From Sphingomonas sp. DG1-23 (GTDB taxonomy: Bacteria > Pseudomonadota > Alphaproteobacteria > Sphingomonadales > Sphingomonadaceae), in the NCBI RefSeq assembly GCF_030730875.1, contig NZ_JAVAMA010000005.1, forward strand, positions 186,001 to 250,000: a stretch of 64,000 nt of DNA. The letters are read 5' to 3'. Position 1 is the stretch's first letter. Each line of letters opens with the position of its first letter. The notes below the pieces were generated by a model. The model saw only the letters and a list, made by a program, of their open reading frames with translations, made no database searches and had not been told where the DNA came from. This document shows, piece by piece, positions 1 through 8,489 of the stretch. The position numbers and the translations under genes were made by a program.

Positions 1-1
1 T

Positions 2-1135
2 GACCAGCCCGCCGTTGAGGAACGCGACGTATGAACCCGCGAGGTAGAAGGTCCACATCCGGAAGAAGCGTTCGTCGTAGAGCGCGACGATCTCGTCATG
101 CGCCGCGACGGTGCGGTCGTACCACGCCTTGAGCGTATGCGCATAATGGAGCCGCAGCACTTCGATATCGGTCGGGAACATGCGCAGCCCCTCATAGCCG
201 CGCGCGATCTCGGACAGCGCCGGAATATAGCCGCCGGGGAAGATGTATTTGAGCGTGAAGGCATCGGTGACCCCGGGCGCGCCTGCCCGGCCGATGGTGT
301 GGAGCAGCATCACGCCTTCCGGAGTCAGCAGCTCACGGCATTTGCGGAAGAAGGTGCGATATTGCGGCGTGCCGACATGCTCGAACATGCCGACCGAGAC
401 GATCCGGTCGAACTGGCCGGTCATCGCGCGATAGTCGACCAGCTCGAAGCGCACCTTGCCGTGGACGCCGCGCTCGGCGGCGCGCTCGCGGGCGACTTTT
501 AGCTGCTCCTCCGAAAGCGTGATGCCGACGACTTCGGCGCCGGTCTTCTCGTGGATGTAGAGCGCCATCCCGCCCCAGCCGCAGCCGATGTCGAGCACGC
601 GCATCCCCGGCTGAATCGCCAATTTGGCGACGATATGGGCCTTCTTGTCGGCCTGGGCCTGTTCGAGGCTGTTCGCCGGATCGGTGAAATAGGCGCAGCT
701 ATATTGGCGGTCGGCATCGAGGAAGAGATCGTAGAGCCGCCGCGACAGATCGTAGTGATGCGCGACGTTGCGCTTCGCCTGCCGCGCCATGTTGTAGCGG
801 CCGATCCGGTGCATGATGGTGTTGACCAGCCGGCTGAGCGGCTTCGGGTCGAGCGCGGCGGTGGCGTCCTCCCAGCGATTATTGCCGGTCATCAGCACCA
901 ACAGATCGAGAATGTCGCCCTGCTCGATCGTCAGCCGGCCGTCCATGAAACATTCGGCCGCGCCCAGCGACGGATTGCGGACGATCGCCGCGGCGGCGCC
1001 GGGGCCGAAGCGCAGCGTCACCGGCCGGATGGCCGCATCGGGTGCACCGAAGCTGCGGCTGGTGCCATCGGCGTGAAAGACAGTGAGTTGCCCGCGCTTG
1101 ACTGCGCGTTCGAAGAAGCGATCGATCAACGCCAT
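2..1135 (-). CDS. cfa: Cyclopropane-fatty-acyl-phospholipid synthase (3' end beyond window)
   Basis: This gene reads leftward from an ATG at 1135 and runs off the window start without a stop, giving about 378 residues. The translation begins MALIDRFFERAVKRG. It carries the SAM-binding motif VLDIGCGWGG and, just before it, YDLSDGLYDLFLD and QYSCAYF, which are characteristic of the family. The family transfers a methylene group from SAM onto unsaturated acyl chains of membrane phospholipids at the cytoplasmic membrane face. The family is usually near 400 residues, so only a short C-terminal piece is missing. No partner gene is evident; an inverted repeat follows upstream. Identification is confident. 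Confidence 0.93.
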   Translation of the reverse strand, partial: MALIDRFFERAVKRGQLTVFHADGTSRSFGAPDAAIRPVTLRFGPGAAAAIVRNPSLGAAECFMDGRLTIEQGDILDLLVLMTGNNRWEDATAALDPKPLSRLVNTIMHRIGRYNMARQAKRNVAHHYDLSRRLYDLFLDADRQYSCAYFTDPANSLEQAQADKKAHIVAKLAIQPGMRVLDIGCGWGGMALYIHEKTGAEVVGITLSEEQLKVARERAAERGVHGKVRFELVDYRAMTGQFDRIVSVGMFEHVGTPQYRTFFRKCRELLTPEGVMLLHTIGRAGAPGVTDAFTLKYIFPGGYIPALSEIARGYEGLRMFPTDIEVLRLHYAHTLKAWYDRTVAAHDEIVALYDERFFRMWTFYLAGSYVAFLNGGLV

Positions 1136-1210
1136 AGCCGTCCTACATCACAGCCCCCGCCGCGATGTTAAATTAGGTGCGTAACGACTTTCTGCAATGC
1201 GGAAAATTCC

Positions 1211-1290
1211 CGTCATCCCGGCGAAAGCCGGGACCTCGGCGGCGAGCGAGCGGCGGGTGGCACGAGATCCCGGCGCTCGCCGGGATGACG
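1211..1290. repeat. Intergenic inverted repeat (REP-like palindrome)
   Basis: Perfect 13-bp arms CGTCATCCCGGCG (1211-1223) and CGCCGGGATGACG (1278-1290) flank a 54-bp spacer between two leftward genes. The arm sequence is typical of dispersed palindromes in sphingomonad genomes (recollection, not searched). It may fold in mRNA and separate the transcripts. Confidence 0.7.
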
Positions 1291-1292
1291 GT

Positions 1293-2024
1293 CTAGATCC
1301 CCGCATACCATTCGTAACCGTTCGAATCCTCCCAATAGCCGCCCTTGCCCGCACCGATCGCGGCGAGGCTCGCCACTGCCTCGATCCGCATGATGTATTT
1401 GGCCTGCTTGTAGCCGAGCTGGCGCTCGACCCGGAGGCGGAGCGGCGCGCCATGGCCGACCGACAGAGTGGCGTCGTTCATCGCCCAGGCGAGCAGGGTC
1501 TGCGGATGGAAGGCGTCGATCAGATCGATCGATTCGTAATAAGGCGTGCTGCCGAAGCGATCGGCGCAGTGGAGAACGATATAGCGCGCGGTGTCGCGAA
1601 TCCCTGCCAGCTGCAACACGGTCTCGAGCCGCGGCCCCTGCCATTTGCCGATCGCGCTCCACCCCTCGACGCAATCGTGCCGGGTGATCTGCGCGCGCTG
1701 GGGAAGCGACTGGATCTGGGCGAGACTGAGGCTCAGCGGCCGCGCCACCAGCCCGTCGACGCGCAGCCGCCAGTCGGCGAAACGGTTCGCCGCCAATGCG
1801 TTGTATTCGGGCGTATCGGGATTGGCGGTGCCGTTGACCCGGAAGATCGGGCTGCGCTGCTCGGGGCGGAACTGGCGGGCGAGCGCGGCGCGGCCGGTGA
1901 TCGAGCGCTGGAGGAAACGGTGCGCGTCCTCGGCGCTGAGCAAAGCAGGATTGTCGGTGAACGAATCGCAGCCGGCGAGCAAAGTCGCGCCGGTGCCGGC
2001 GAGGAGCGTGCGGCGGGTGATCAC
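1293..2024 (-). CDS. Molybdopterin-dependent oxidoreductase, sulfite oxidase family (Tat-exported)
   Basis: This 243-residue protein begins at a GTG at 2024 that overlaps the stop of the upstream cytochrome gene by four bases (GTGA), so translational coupling is likely. The N-terminus TRRTLLAGTGATLLAGC combines a twin-arginine signal with a lipobox-like LAGC, so export as a folded cofactor protein and possible lipidation are inferred. RHDCVEGW contains the cysteine that ligands molybdenum in this family. The C-terminal half (GAPLRLRVERQLGYKQAKYI) also matches the family. Its partner cytochrome b probably supplies electrons, as in MsrP/MsrQ-type systems, but the substrate cannot be read from sequence. 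The same frame continues upstream without a stop, which is a shadow of the cytochrome gene. Confidence 0.88.
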   Translation of the reverse strand: MITRRTLLAGTGATLLAGCDSFTDNPALLSAEDAHRFLQRSITGRAALARQFRPEQRSPIFRVNGTANPDTPEYNALAANRFADWRLRVDGLVARPLSLSLAQIQSLPQRAQITRHDCVEGWSAIGKWQGPRLETVLQLAGIRDTARYIVLHCADRFGSTPYYESIDLIDAFHPQTLLAWAMNDATLSVGHGAPLRLRVERQLGYKQAKYIMRIEAVASLAAIGAGKGGYWEDSNGYEWYAGI

Positions 2025-2710
2025 GCCTCGTCCTCGGGCACGCGCCATTTTCCGGTGACCATCGCGCGGACCTCGTTGATCGGGCCGGCGAGGATCACCA
2101 GCGTGAGGTGCACCACGACGAACAAGGTCATCGCCGCCATTGCGAGGAAATGAACCGACCGCGCCGATTGGCGCCCGCCGAACAGATCGGCGAGCCAGGG
2201 CCACATGCCGGGCGAGATCGCCAGCCCAGAGACGATCAGCAGCGGGATCAGCCCGAAGATCACTCCGGCATAGCTGAGCTTCTGAAAGATATTGTACGCG
2301 CTCGGATCGGCGGGATCGTGGAAGCGCAGCGCGAGGTGCGCCTTGAAGTCGGCGAGCAGGTGGCGCGGCGCCAGCTCGGCGCGGCGGATGCGCAAATCGC
2401 GCTGGATGTGCCGGTTGGTCAGCCCGATCACAAGGTGCGCGAGCAGCCCGAAGCCGAGCACCAGAGCGAAGAACAGATGCCAGTGACGCGCGCCCGCGAG
2501 GCTGTAATGGCTGGGGATCGTCGCCCAGCCGGGGAAGCGCGGCAATTCGAGCCAGGCCGGATCGAAATTGGCGCCGTAATGCCCCCAATAGAGCCGCGGA
2601 TGCGCGTTGAAGATCATCAGCCCGCTGGGGATCAGGATCAGGATCGCGAGCGCGTTGATCCAGTGCCAGATGCGGGTGAACAGCCGGTGCCGATGGATGC
2701 GCTTGGTCAC
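2021..2710 (-). CDS. Cytochrome b561-type membrane subunit (cytochrome b/b6 domain)
   Basis: This is a membrane di-haem cytochrome of about 229 residues with four hydrophobic helices. Candidate haem histidines lie in FTRIWHWINAL, ARHWHLFFAL and VHFLAMAAMTLFVVVHL. It lies immediately upstream of, and overlaps by four bases, the exported molybdoenzyme, so it is the likely quinol-linked electron donor. I chose the GTG at 2710 (VTKRIHRHR). The open frame extends to a TTG at 2755, but that TTG lies inside a hairpin, so the longer form is less likely. Family assignment is strong; the exact start is not. Confidence 0.85.
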   Translation of the reverse strand: MTKRIHRHRLFTRIWHWINALAILILIPSGLMIFNAHPRLYWGHYGANFDPAWLELPRFPGWATIPSHYSLAGARHWHLFFALVLGFGLLAHLVIGLTNRHIQRDLRIRRAELAPRHLLADFKAHLALRFHDPADPSAYNIFQKLSYAGVIFGLIPLLIVSGLAISPGMWPWLADLFGGRQSARSVHFLAMAAMTLFVVVHLTLVILAGPINEVRAMVTGKWRVPEDEA

Positions 2711-2752
2711 GCGCAGGTTATGCCGCGACGGCGGGACGAGCGCCAGTCTCTC

Positions 2753-2780
2753 CAATCCTCCCCCTTGCGGAGGAGGATTG
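2753..2780. repeat. Short stem-loop between tauE-like and cytochrome genes
   Basis: CAATCCTCC (2753-2761) pairs with GGAGGATTG (2772-2780), a 9-bp perfect stem with a 10-base loop. It lies just after the stop of the TauE-like gene and may attenuate read-through into the cytochrome gene. There is no T-tract, so it is not a classical terminator. Confidence 0.5.
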
Positions 2781-2783
2781 AAC

Positions 2784-3545
2784 TCAGCCGTACGCGCGCG
2801 CGAAGAAGACGAGGGTGGTCGCGCCGGTGACGATCAGCGTCCAGGCGCGCACCATGCCGGGTGAGAGTCGCTTGCCGATCAGCGCGCCGAGCCAGCCGCC
2901 GAGGATCGAACCGAGCAGCATCGGCAGGCATGCCCACCACCACACCATCGCGAAGCCGATGAAGACGAACGCCGCGGCGAGGTTGGCGACGGCGAGCATC
3001 AGGGTGCGGATCGCGAACAATTCGCGCGGGCGGATATTGGCGAGCAGGCCGTAGACCGCCGTGGTGATCAGCCCGACCCCGCCGCCGAAATAGCCGCCAT
3101 AGATGCCGAGAAACGCCTGCGCGACCAGCAGGGTCGGCCGGCCGATGGTGACGCGGGCATGGAGCCAGTCGGCGGCGCGCTTGCCGAACACCATCACCGC
3201 GAAGGCGAACAGCAGCAGCCACGGGATCAGCACGTCGAACACTTCGCTGGGGGTGAGGACGAGCAACAGGCTGCCGACCAGCCCGAAACCGAACGTGATC
3301 GCGGCGAGCAATTTGACCGACATGCCGGCGACCGGGGCGAGCTCGTCGCGATAGGCCCATGCGCTGGTTCCCGCGCCGGGAAGCAGCGCGACGTTCGAGG
3401 TGGCGTTTGCGATGTTGGCCGGGAGCCCGAGCGCGATCAGTGCCGGCAGGGTCGCGAACGTGCCGCCGCCGGCGAGCGCGTTCATCGCCCCGCCGAGCAC
3501 GCCTGCGCCGGCGGCGAGCGCCGCGGATGAAAAATCGAGAACCAG
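2784..3545 (-). CDS. TauE/SafE-family anion exporter (sulfite exporter-like)
   Basis: This is a polytopic membrane protein of about 253 residues with 7-8 hydrophobic segments. It shows the family's GGAMNALAGGGT near the N-terminus and its repeat-like GIYGGYFGGGVGL in the second half. TauE/SafE proteins move sulfite, sulfonates or other organic anions across the cytoplasmic membrane. Its position beside a sulfite-oxidase-family enzyme is suggestive only. The start is odd: no ATG, GTG or TTG lies at the expected place. The frame runs from a palindromic repeat into LVLDFSSAALAAG, and a CTG at 3545 has GGGAG six bases upstream. A downstream GTG or ATG near GVLGGAMN would trim the first helix. The start is uncertain. 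Confidence 0.82.
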   Translation of the reverse strand: MVLDFSSAALAAGAGVLGGAMNALAGGGTFATLPALIALGLPANIANATSNVALLPGAGTSAWAYRDELAPVAGMSVKLLAAITFGFGLVGSLLLVLTPSEVFDVLIPWLLLFAFAVMVFGKRAADWLHARVTIGRPTLLVAQAFLGIYGGYFGGGVGLITTAVYGLLANIRPRELFAIRTLMLAVANLAAAFVFIGFAMVWWWACLPMLLGSILGGWLGALIGKRLSPGMVRAWTLIVTGATTLVFFARAYG

Positions 3546-3554
3546 CCTGAACTC

Positions 3555-3644
3555 CCGTTCGCCCTGAGCTTGTCGAAGGGCCGTACTTGTTTTTCCACCG
3601 TTGGAAAGAACAGAACGGTGCTTCGACAAGCTCAGCACGAACGG
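3555..3644. repeat. Large imperfect inverted repeat (REP-like)
   Basis: The arms at 3555-3584 and 3615-3644 each contain the core CTGAGCTTGTCGAAG or its complement, around a 30-bp spacer. It sits between the divergent TauE-like and methyltransferase genes and abuts both. This core is a well-known dispersed palindrome in sphingomonads and other proteobacteria. Confidence 0.8.
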
Positions 3645-3656
3645 TAAAGGTGTCGT

Positions 3657-4268
3657 ATGAACGATGTGGTGGCAGACTATGCCGCGGCGGCGACGCCCGA
3701 ATTGATCGCCGGCTATGACGCGCTCTCGCCCGAGCAGATCTATGCGCCGGTACGCGATTTTCTGCCGCGCGAACCCGCCCGGATCGCCGATATCGGCGCG
3801 GGTACCGGTCGCGACGCCGCCTGGCTCGCCGGGCAGGGCCATCGCGTGCTCGCGGTCGAGCCGGTGGCGGCGTTTCGCGATGCCGGGGCGGCGCTCCATG
3901 GCGAGCGGATCGAATGGCTCGACGATCAGCTTCCCGAGCTTGCCCGACTCCGGCAGTGCGCGCCGTTCGACCTCGTGCTGCTGTGCGCCGTCTGGCACCA
4001 TCTCGACCCCGCGGGCCGCGCGGTCGCGATGCCCGGCCTCGCATCGGCCACGGCAACGGGCGGGCGGCTGATCCTCTCGCTCCGTCACGATCCGGATGCG
4101 CCGGGGCGCGGTACCTGGCCGGCCCCGCCACGAGAGTCGATCGGCCTCGCGCGTGCCGCGGGCTTCGATCTGACCCACCAGGCCGAAACGGGATCGGTGC
4201 ACCCCGAAAGCCGGGCGCGGGGCGTTCGCTGGACGTGGCTCGTCCTGACGAAAGACGGACGCCCCTAG
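3657..4268 (+). CDS. Class I SAM-dependent methyltransferase
   Basis: This 203-residue protein has the SAM-binding glycine motif [16 protein letters not shown] near residues 40-55 and a motif II acidic residue in [20 protein letters not shown] is the post-strand-4 motif of small-molecule methyltransferases. ATG at 3657 follows AAAGG at 3646-3650 with good spacing. It is monocistronic; its stop overlaps that of the convergent rlmN by four bases. The substrate cannot be told from the sequence. Confidence 0.85.
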   Translation: MNDVVADYAAAATPELIAGYDALSPEQIYAPVRDFLPREPARIADIGAGTGRDAAWLAGQGHRVLAVEPVAAFRDAGAALHGERIEWLDDQLPELARLRQCAPFDLVLLCAVWHHLDPAGRAVAMPGLASATATGGRLILSLRHDPDAPGRGTWPAPPRESIGLARAAGFDLTHQAETGSVHPESRARGVRWTWLVLTKDGRP

Positions 4269-5482
4269 CCCAGAGCCGCCTGCTTCTCCTCGGCGAGCCG
4301 ATCGAGTTCGGCGCGGCTCTTTTTCTCCGACGCGGTCTTGAGCTGGCCGCAGGCGGCATCGATGTCGCGGCCGCGCGGGGTGCGCACCGGCGCCGAATAG
4401 CCCGCCTCGAAGATGATCGTCGAGAAAGCGCGGATCCGCTCGGGCGTCGAGCATTCGTAGGGCGCGCCCGGCCACGGATTGAACGGGATGAGGTTCACCT
4501 TGGCCGGCAATTTGTACTTCTTGATCAGCCGGACCAGCTCGTGCGCGTCGGCATCGCTGTCATTCTTGTCCCTGAGCATGACATATTCGAAGGTGATCCG
4601 CCGGGCATTGTTGGCGCCGGGATAATCGGCGCACGCCTGAAGCAGTTCCTCGATCCCGTATTTCCGGTTGATCGGCACGATCTCGTCGCGGACTTCCTTG
4701 GTCACCGCGTGGAGCGAGACCGCGAGATTGACGCCGATCTCCTCGCCGGCGCGCGCCATCATCGGGACGACGCCCGAGGTGCTCAGCGTGATCCGACGCT
4801 TGGAGAGCGCGAGGCCGTCGCCGTCCATCACCAGCTTCAACGCGTCGCGGACATGCTCGAAATTGTAGAGCGGCTCGCCCATCCCCATCATCACGATGTT
4901 GGTGAGCATCCGGCCTTCGGGCTGTGACGGCCATTCGCCGAGCGCGTCGCGCGCGAGCATCACCTGGCCGACGATCTCGCCCGGCAGCAGATTGCGCACC
5001 AGCCGCATCGTGCCGGTGTGGCAGAAGCGGCAATTGAGCGTGCAGCCGACCTGCGACGAGACGCACAGCGTGCCGCGGTCCGCATCGGGGATGAACACCA
5101 TCTCATAATCCTGGCCGTCATCCGAGCGGAGGAGCCATTTGCGCGTCCCGTCGGTCGACACCTGCGCCTCGACGACTTCGGGGCGCGAGATCACGAAGCG
5201 CTGCTCGAGCCAAGGCTGCATCGCCTTCGAGATGTCGGTCATCAGCGAAAATTCGGTGACGCCGCGATTGTACATCCAGTGAAAGATCTGCTTGGCGCGC
5301 AATTTGGCCTGTTTCGGCTCGAGCTGGGCGGTCTCCAGCGCCATCCGCAGGTCGAGCTTGGACAGGCCGAGCAAGTCGATGCGGCCATCGGCGCGCGGCT
5401 GGAATGCGCGGGGTACGGGCACGGGATCGATGTGCCCCGGAATGGGCATGAGGGCGGCCGACTCTGTCTGCATGCGCGCCAT
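4265..5482 (-). CDS. rlmN: 23S rRNA (adenine2503-C2)/tRNA methyltransferase RlmN
   Basis: RlmN is a radical SAM methylase that puts a C2 methyl on A2503 of 23S rRNA and on A37 of some tRNAs, through a methylated cysteine intermediate. The 405-residue protein has the radical SAM cluster motif CTLNCRFC, the preceding SSQVG, and GMGEPLYNF. The C-terminal STSGVVP and CGQL regions include the second catalytic cysteine in ACGQL. I chose ATG 5482 ([16 protein letters not shown]); the frame extends upstream to a GTG at 5584 with no homology-like sequence. ATG 5473 is the alternative. No strong ribosome-binding site is visible. Length fits the family. Confidence 0.96.
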   Translation of the reverse strand: MARMQTESAALMPIPGHIDPVPVPRAFQPRADGRIDLLGLSKLDLRMALETAQLEPKQAKLRAKQIFHWMYNRGVTEFSLMTDISKAMQPWLEQRFVISRPEVVEAQVSTDGTRKWLLRSDDGQDYEMVFIPDADRGTLCVSSQVGCTLNCRFCHTGTMRLVRNLLPGEIVGQVMLARDALGEWPSQPEGRMLTNIVMMGMGEPLYNFEHVRDALKLVMDGDGLALSKRRITLSTSGVVPMMARAGEEIGVNLAVSLHAVTKEVRDEIVPINRKYGIEELLQACADYPGANNARRITFEYVMLRDKNDSDADAHELVRLIKKYKLPAKVNLIPFNPWPGAPYECSTPERIRAFSTIIFEAGYSAPVRTPRGRDIDAACGQLKTASEKKSRAELDRLAEEKQAALG

Positions 5483-5656
5483 GTAGGCGATTTCGCGCCG
5501 CTTTTCCACTCCCCGGCGCGCTCCCGGTCTCGCGCCGAAAACCGGGGCCGGCGGTGCCCTTGTCCCGCGAATCGAACGATGCACCGCGGAACGGGTTGCC
5601 TCGCAGGACCCGGCCTGCCCAGCTTGCGTTCAACGGGGGCCTAACTGGAGTGACCT

Positions 5657-6076
5657 ATGAAGTTTCGCAATTCGATGCTGATCCCCGCCGTGGCGCTGTT
5701 CGCGACGCCGGCGGCCTTCGCCCAGACCACCGAGTCGCCGGCGCAGACCAGCCCGGCACCGGCCGAAGCGCCCCCGGCGGCCGCACCCGGCACTTCGGGT
5801 TCCGGCACTGCCGCGGCTGCGCCGGTGACCGAGGCCGAAGTGACCCAGTTCGCCACCGCGGCGCTCGCCATCGGCAAGATCCGTCAGGACGCGGCGGTTC
5901 CCGAAGCCGACAAAAACACCAAGTCGGTAGCGGCGATCACCGCGACCGGCCTCACCGCGGTGCGCTTCAACGAAATCGCCCAGACGATGCAAGGCGATCC
6001 GGCGCTCAACAAGCGGATTCAGGACGCCGCTGCCAAGCAGCAGCCGGCAGGCGCGGCCGCTCCGGCCCAGCGCTGA
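5657..6076 (+). CDS. Exported DUF4168-type protein
   Basis: This 139-residue protein has a clear signal peptide ending AFAQ (about residue 22), a Pro/Ala/Thr-rich linker to about residue 55, and then a small helical domain. That domain (VTQFATAALAIGKI and VRFNEIAQTMQGDPAL) resembles DUF4168, whose function is unknown. GGAG lies six bases before the ATG. Two hairpins follow the stop. It is probably periplasmic and stands alone between divergent or convergent neighbours. Confidence 0.8.
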   Translation: MKFRNSMLIPAVALFATPAAFAQTTESPAQTSPAPAEAPPAAAPGTSGSGTAAAAPVTEAEVTQFATAALAIGKIRQDAAVPEADKNTKSVAAITATGLTAVRFNEIAQTMQGDPALNKRIQDAAAKQQPAGAAAPAQR

Positions 6077-6082
6077 GGTCCT

Positions 6083-6137
6083 CCGGGCGGCGGTGCGGTC
6101 GCCGCCCGGGCCTCCCGTGACGGTCTCAGGCCGTCAC
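6083..6137 (+). terminator. Two consecutive stem-loops downstream of the DUF4168 gene
   Basis: CCGGGCGGCG (6083-6092) pairs with CGCCGCCCGG (6100-6109). Directly after, GTGACGG (6117-6123) pairs with CCGTCAC (6131-6137). Neither has a T-tract, so termination is plausible but not certain. Confidence 0.5.
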
Positions 6138-6256
6138 GCCAGCGCGGCGAAGCTCGTCGCCAGCGCTTCGAGCGGCGTATGCGGCTTCCTCCCTCCGAAA
6201 ATTATCAGATTGCGATCGTCGCGCGCATCGCCAGGGTGATCGGCGCGATCCGAGGA

Positions 6257-6715
6257 TCAGCGCCCCGCGCACCCCAATGCCGCCGCGTCGATCGCCGTGG
6301 CGGCGCCCTTGAGCGCATAGGTGTCGGCGAAGGGCGTGCCGGTGGTCGCGATCGTCTCCACGCTCATGCTGCGGCCGTCGCGGATCGCGGCGACCACGGC
6401 GACGTCGGTGCGGGCGTCGGGTGCCCAGGCGTCCGAATCGCCGGCGCGCAGTTCGAAGCGGCGCTCGCCGATCGCCAGGGTCACCCGGGCATTGGGCGAA
6501 CGCGGCCGGCTGAGGCGGATGTGGAGCTGGCCGCGCAGCCCCTGCCCCGGCCAGTTTGCGATGCTGGCGAAAGGCTGGGCATCGCGACTGCGGGCGACCG
6601 GCCGCGCGATCGCGAAGCAGCGCAGCGGCGACGGATCGCGAAACGCCCCCCAGCTGCCCCAGGTGCCGAGCGCGTCGCGCGGGAGCATCGCGAGAAGCAA
6701 GGCAAGCGCGATCAT
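6257..6715 (-). CDS. Hypothetical exported protein
   Basis: This 152-residue protein begins MIALALLLAMLPRDALG, a likely signal sequence or membrane anchor. WGSWGAFRDPSPLRCFAIA and the C-terminal FADTYALKGAATAIDAAAL resemble small periplasmic IalB-like proteins of alphaproteobacteria, but I cannot assign it firmly. Its start overlaps the stop of the upstream histidine phosphatase by four bases (ATGA), so the two are co-transcribed. One internal cysteine follows the signal region and another is near the C-terminus, so a disulfide is possible. Confidence 0.72.
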   Translation of the reverse strand: MIALALLLAMLPRDALGTWGSWGAFRDPSPLRCFAIARPVARSRDAQPFASIANWPGQGLRGQLHIRLSRPRSPNARVTLAIGERRFELRAGDSDAWAPDARTDVAVVAAIRDGRSMSVETIATTGTPFADTYALKGAATAIDAAALGCAGR

Positions 6716-7362
6716 GCCGGCGCGGCGCCGCGGCCGGTGCCGAGATGGACGATCTGCTCGACGCCCTGCTCGATCAGCACGATGGAGCCCTGCGGCAGAT
6801 CGGGCGCCACCGGAGCGTCGAATTGCGGCATCGCGTCGACGCCGGTCATCACCCCGCGCAGCACGCGGCTCGACATGCCATGCATGATCACCAGCCGGTC
6901 GCCGGGATCCTGATCGGTATCGGCGAGCCAGCCCGAGACGCGCGCGGCGATCGAATCATACCATTCGCCGCCTTCGGGAGGCCTTGTGTAGAGCCCGTGC
7001 TCGAGATCAAGGAAGCTGCCGACCTCTTCCTGCAGATCGGCATAATAGCGCCCGCTCCAGCTTCCCATGCCGATCTCGACGAGGCGGTCGTCGGTCTTCA
7101 CCTGATGCCAGTCGAGCTCGAGATGCTCGGCGATCACCGCCAGCGTCTGGAGCGCGCGGCCCGCACTCGACGACCACAAGGTCAGCTCCGGCTTCGGACC
7201 GAGCAATGCGCGCAGCGCCGCGCCCATCGCGTCGGCCTGCGCGAAGCCGGCGCGGGTGAGCGGAGTATGCGGATGATCGCCCTGCATCCGGCGCGCGATG
7301 TTGAACACGGTCTCGCCGTGACGGGCGATGAAATCGCGGCCCTTGCGGTTGCTGGCTGGCAT
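6712..7362 (-). CDS. Histidine phosphatase family protein (phosphoglycerate mutase-like)
   Basis: This 216-residue protein carries the catalytic motif ARHGET near the N-terminus and the distal RLVIMHGMSSRVL, which provides the second active-site histidine. Members hydrolyse phosphomonoesters through a phosphohistidine; the substrate is not predictable here. I chose ATG 7362 (MPASNRKG) because GGAGGG precedes it at ideal spacing; the frame extends 28 codons further without a comparable signal. It is the first gene of a two-gene unit with the hypothetical exported protein. Confidence 0.88.
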   Translation of the reverse strand: MPASNRKGRDFIARHGETVFNIARRMQGDHPHTPLTRAGFAQADAMGAALRALLGPKPELTLWSSSAGRALQTLAVIAEHLELDWHQVKTDDRLVEIGMGSWSGRYYADLQEEVGSFLDLEHGLYTRPPEGGEWYDSIAARVSGWLADTDQDPGDRLVIMHGMSSRVLRGVMTGVDAMPQFDAPVAPDLPQGSIVLIEQGVEQIVHLGTGRGAAPA

Positions 7363-7516
7363 GACGCCCTCCTCAGCGCCTCCGCGCGGCAAAGGCAATG
7401 GCGGAAATGCGGCGTGCCGCGATTCTGCCTCGTTTCGTTCAGGCAACGAACAGGTGGCTTACTCCATCAGCACACTAGCTCCGCTTCGGAGCCCGTATGC
7501 GTAATGGGAGTATCTT

Positions 7517-7624
7517 ATGCGTAAGCTCGTTCGCGGCTCTGGCCGCATCCGCCCCCGCCCCGCCTTCGCACGGACCGTCGCCCCGGCTGTTGCTCTAAGG
7601 TCACGGTTTTCCTTGTTTATCTGA
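7517..7624 (+). pseudogene. Decayed duplicate of the outer-membrane protein signal-peptide region
   Basis: TTATGCGTAAGCTCGTT here nearly repeats TTATGCGTAAGCTTGTT at the start of the intact beta-barrel gene 188 bp downstream. In the present frame the 35 codons are arginine-rich and meaningless. Removing one base after codon 5 gives MRKLVAALAASAP, a typical signal-peptide start. It looks like the remnant of a tandem paralogue or a partial duplication of the 5' region. No other part of a second copy is visible. Confidence 0.55.
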
Positions 7625-7684
7625 GGTTCATGCAACCTCGGACTCGCCTCCCCAGTTATGCCCCGGCTCGCCCACCAGGTGGGC
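7623..7684 (+). promoter_or_regulatory. Structured 5' leader of the outer-membrane protein gene
   Basis: Two inverted repeats lie between the decayed duplicate and the start codon: GAGGTT/AACCTC (7623-7628/7634-7639) and the 7-1-7 palindrome GCCCACC-A-GGTGGGC (7670-7684). The latter ends 10 bases before the AAGGAG ribosome-binding site at 7695. It could be a protein operator or an mRNA structure; sequence alone does not decide. Confidence 0.45.
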
Positions 7685-7704
7685 CGATTACCCAAGGAGT
7701 AGTT

Positions 7705-8358
7705 ATGCGTAAGCTTGTTTTCGTCGCCGCCCTCGTCGCCTCGTCGGCGCTGGCCGCCCCCGCCTTCGCGCAGGATGCGGCCCCCGGCGGCTTCCGCGTC
7801 GGCGTGATCGGCGGCCTCGACATCGTCCGTCCGGGCGACAGTGAAGATTCCCGCGTCCGTGGCGACGATCAGAGCATCGAGGGCGCCCTGTACGGCGTTG
7901 AAGCGGGCTATGACATCCCGCTCGGCGGCGTGGTGGTCGGCGTCGAGGGCGAATTGAGCGGTTCGACCGCCAAGGTCACCACCGACACCAGCGATCCCAA
8001 TTTCTTCGGCTATGGCCGGGTCAAGGCGGGCCGCGACATCTATGTCGGCGCGCGCGTCGGCGTTCCCGTAGGCACGGGCACCTTGCTCTATGCCAAGGGC
8101 GGCTACACCAATGCCCGTCTGAACGTGACCGCCGACAACGGCACCACCACGACCGACGAGAATTTCCAGCTCGATGGCTGGCGCCTCGGCGCGGGGGTCG
8201 AGAAGTCGATCGGCAGCAACACCTATGCCAAGCTCGAATATCGCTACTCGAACTACACCAACGCGGACTTCCAGTTCGCCAACGGCACGGTGACCGATAC
8301 GTTCGACGTCGACACCGATCGCCATCAGATCGTCGCGGGCGTCGGCTTCCGCTTCTGA
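7705..8358 (+). CDS. Outer-membrane beta-barrel protein (Omp25/OmpA-like porin family)
   Basis: This 217-residue protein has a signal peptide cleaved after APAFA (about residue 22). Alternating hydrophobic strands such as YGVEAGYDIPLGGVVVGVEG and KLEYRYSNY follow, and it ends in GVGFRF. The terminal aromatic residue is the usual beta-barrel assembly signal. It is likely an eight-stranded barrel in the outer membrane. I chose ATG 7705 because AAGGAG precedes it; the frame is open to 7630. It is followed by a strong intrinsic terminator, so it forms a single-gene unit. Confidence 0.88.
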   Translation: MRKLVFVAALVASSALAAPAFAQDAAPGGFRVGVIGGLDIVRPGDSEDSRVRGDDQSIEGALYGVEAGYDIPLGGVVVGVEGELSGSTAKVTTDTSDPNFFGYGRVKAGRDIYVGARVGVPVGTGTLLYAKGGYTNARLNVTADNGTTTTDENFQLDGWRLGAGVEKSIGSNTYAKLEYRYSNYTNADFQFANGTVTDTFDVDTDRHQIVAGVGFRF

Positions 8359-8390
8359 GCCAAATCGCAGCTTTTTGCTGTGCACGAGAG

Positions 8391-8418
8391 GGTCGGGGCG
8401 CTTGCCCCGGCCCTTTTT
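8391..8418 (+). terminator. Intrinsic terminator after the outer-membrane protein gene
   Basis: A 9-bp stem GGTCGGGGC/GCCCCGGCC (8391-8399/8404-8412, one G-U pair) with tetraloop GCTT is followed by CTTTTT. It lies 32 bp after the stop codon and about 70 bp before dnaN. This is the clearest rho-independent terminator in the window. Confidence 0.9.
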
Positions 8419-8489
8419 GCCGTTAGACACTAGGTTCGAGCCAATTCGCCAGCGCCCGGATTCGTGCGCGGCACCGGGGGTTTTGAGTG

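Noticed and set aside
2784..4475. A continuous 563-codon leftward frame suggesting a fusion to the TauE-like exporter
   Set aside because: Upstream of 3545 it reads through a palindromic repeat and antisense of the methyltransferase and rlmN; there is no domain there.
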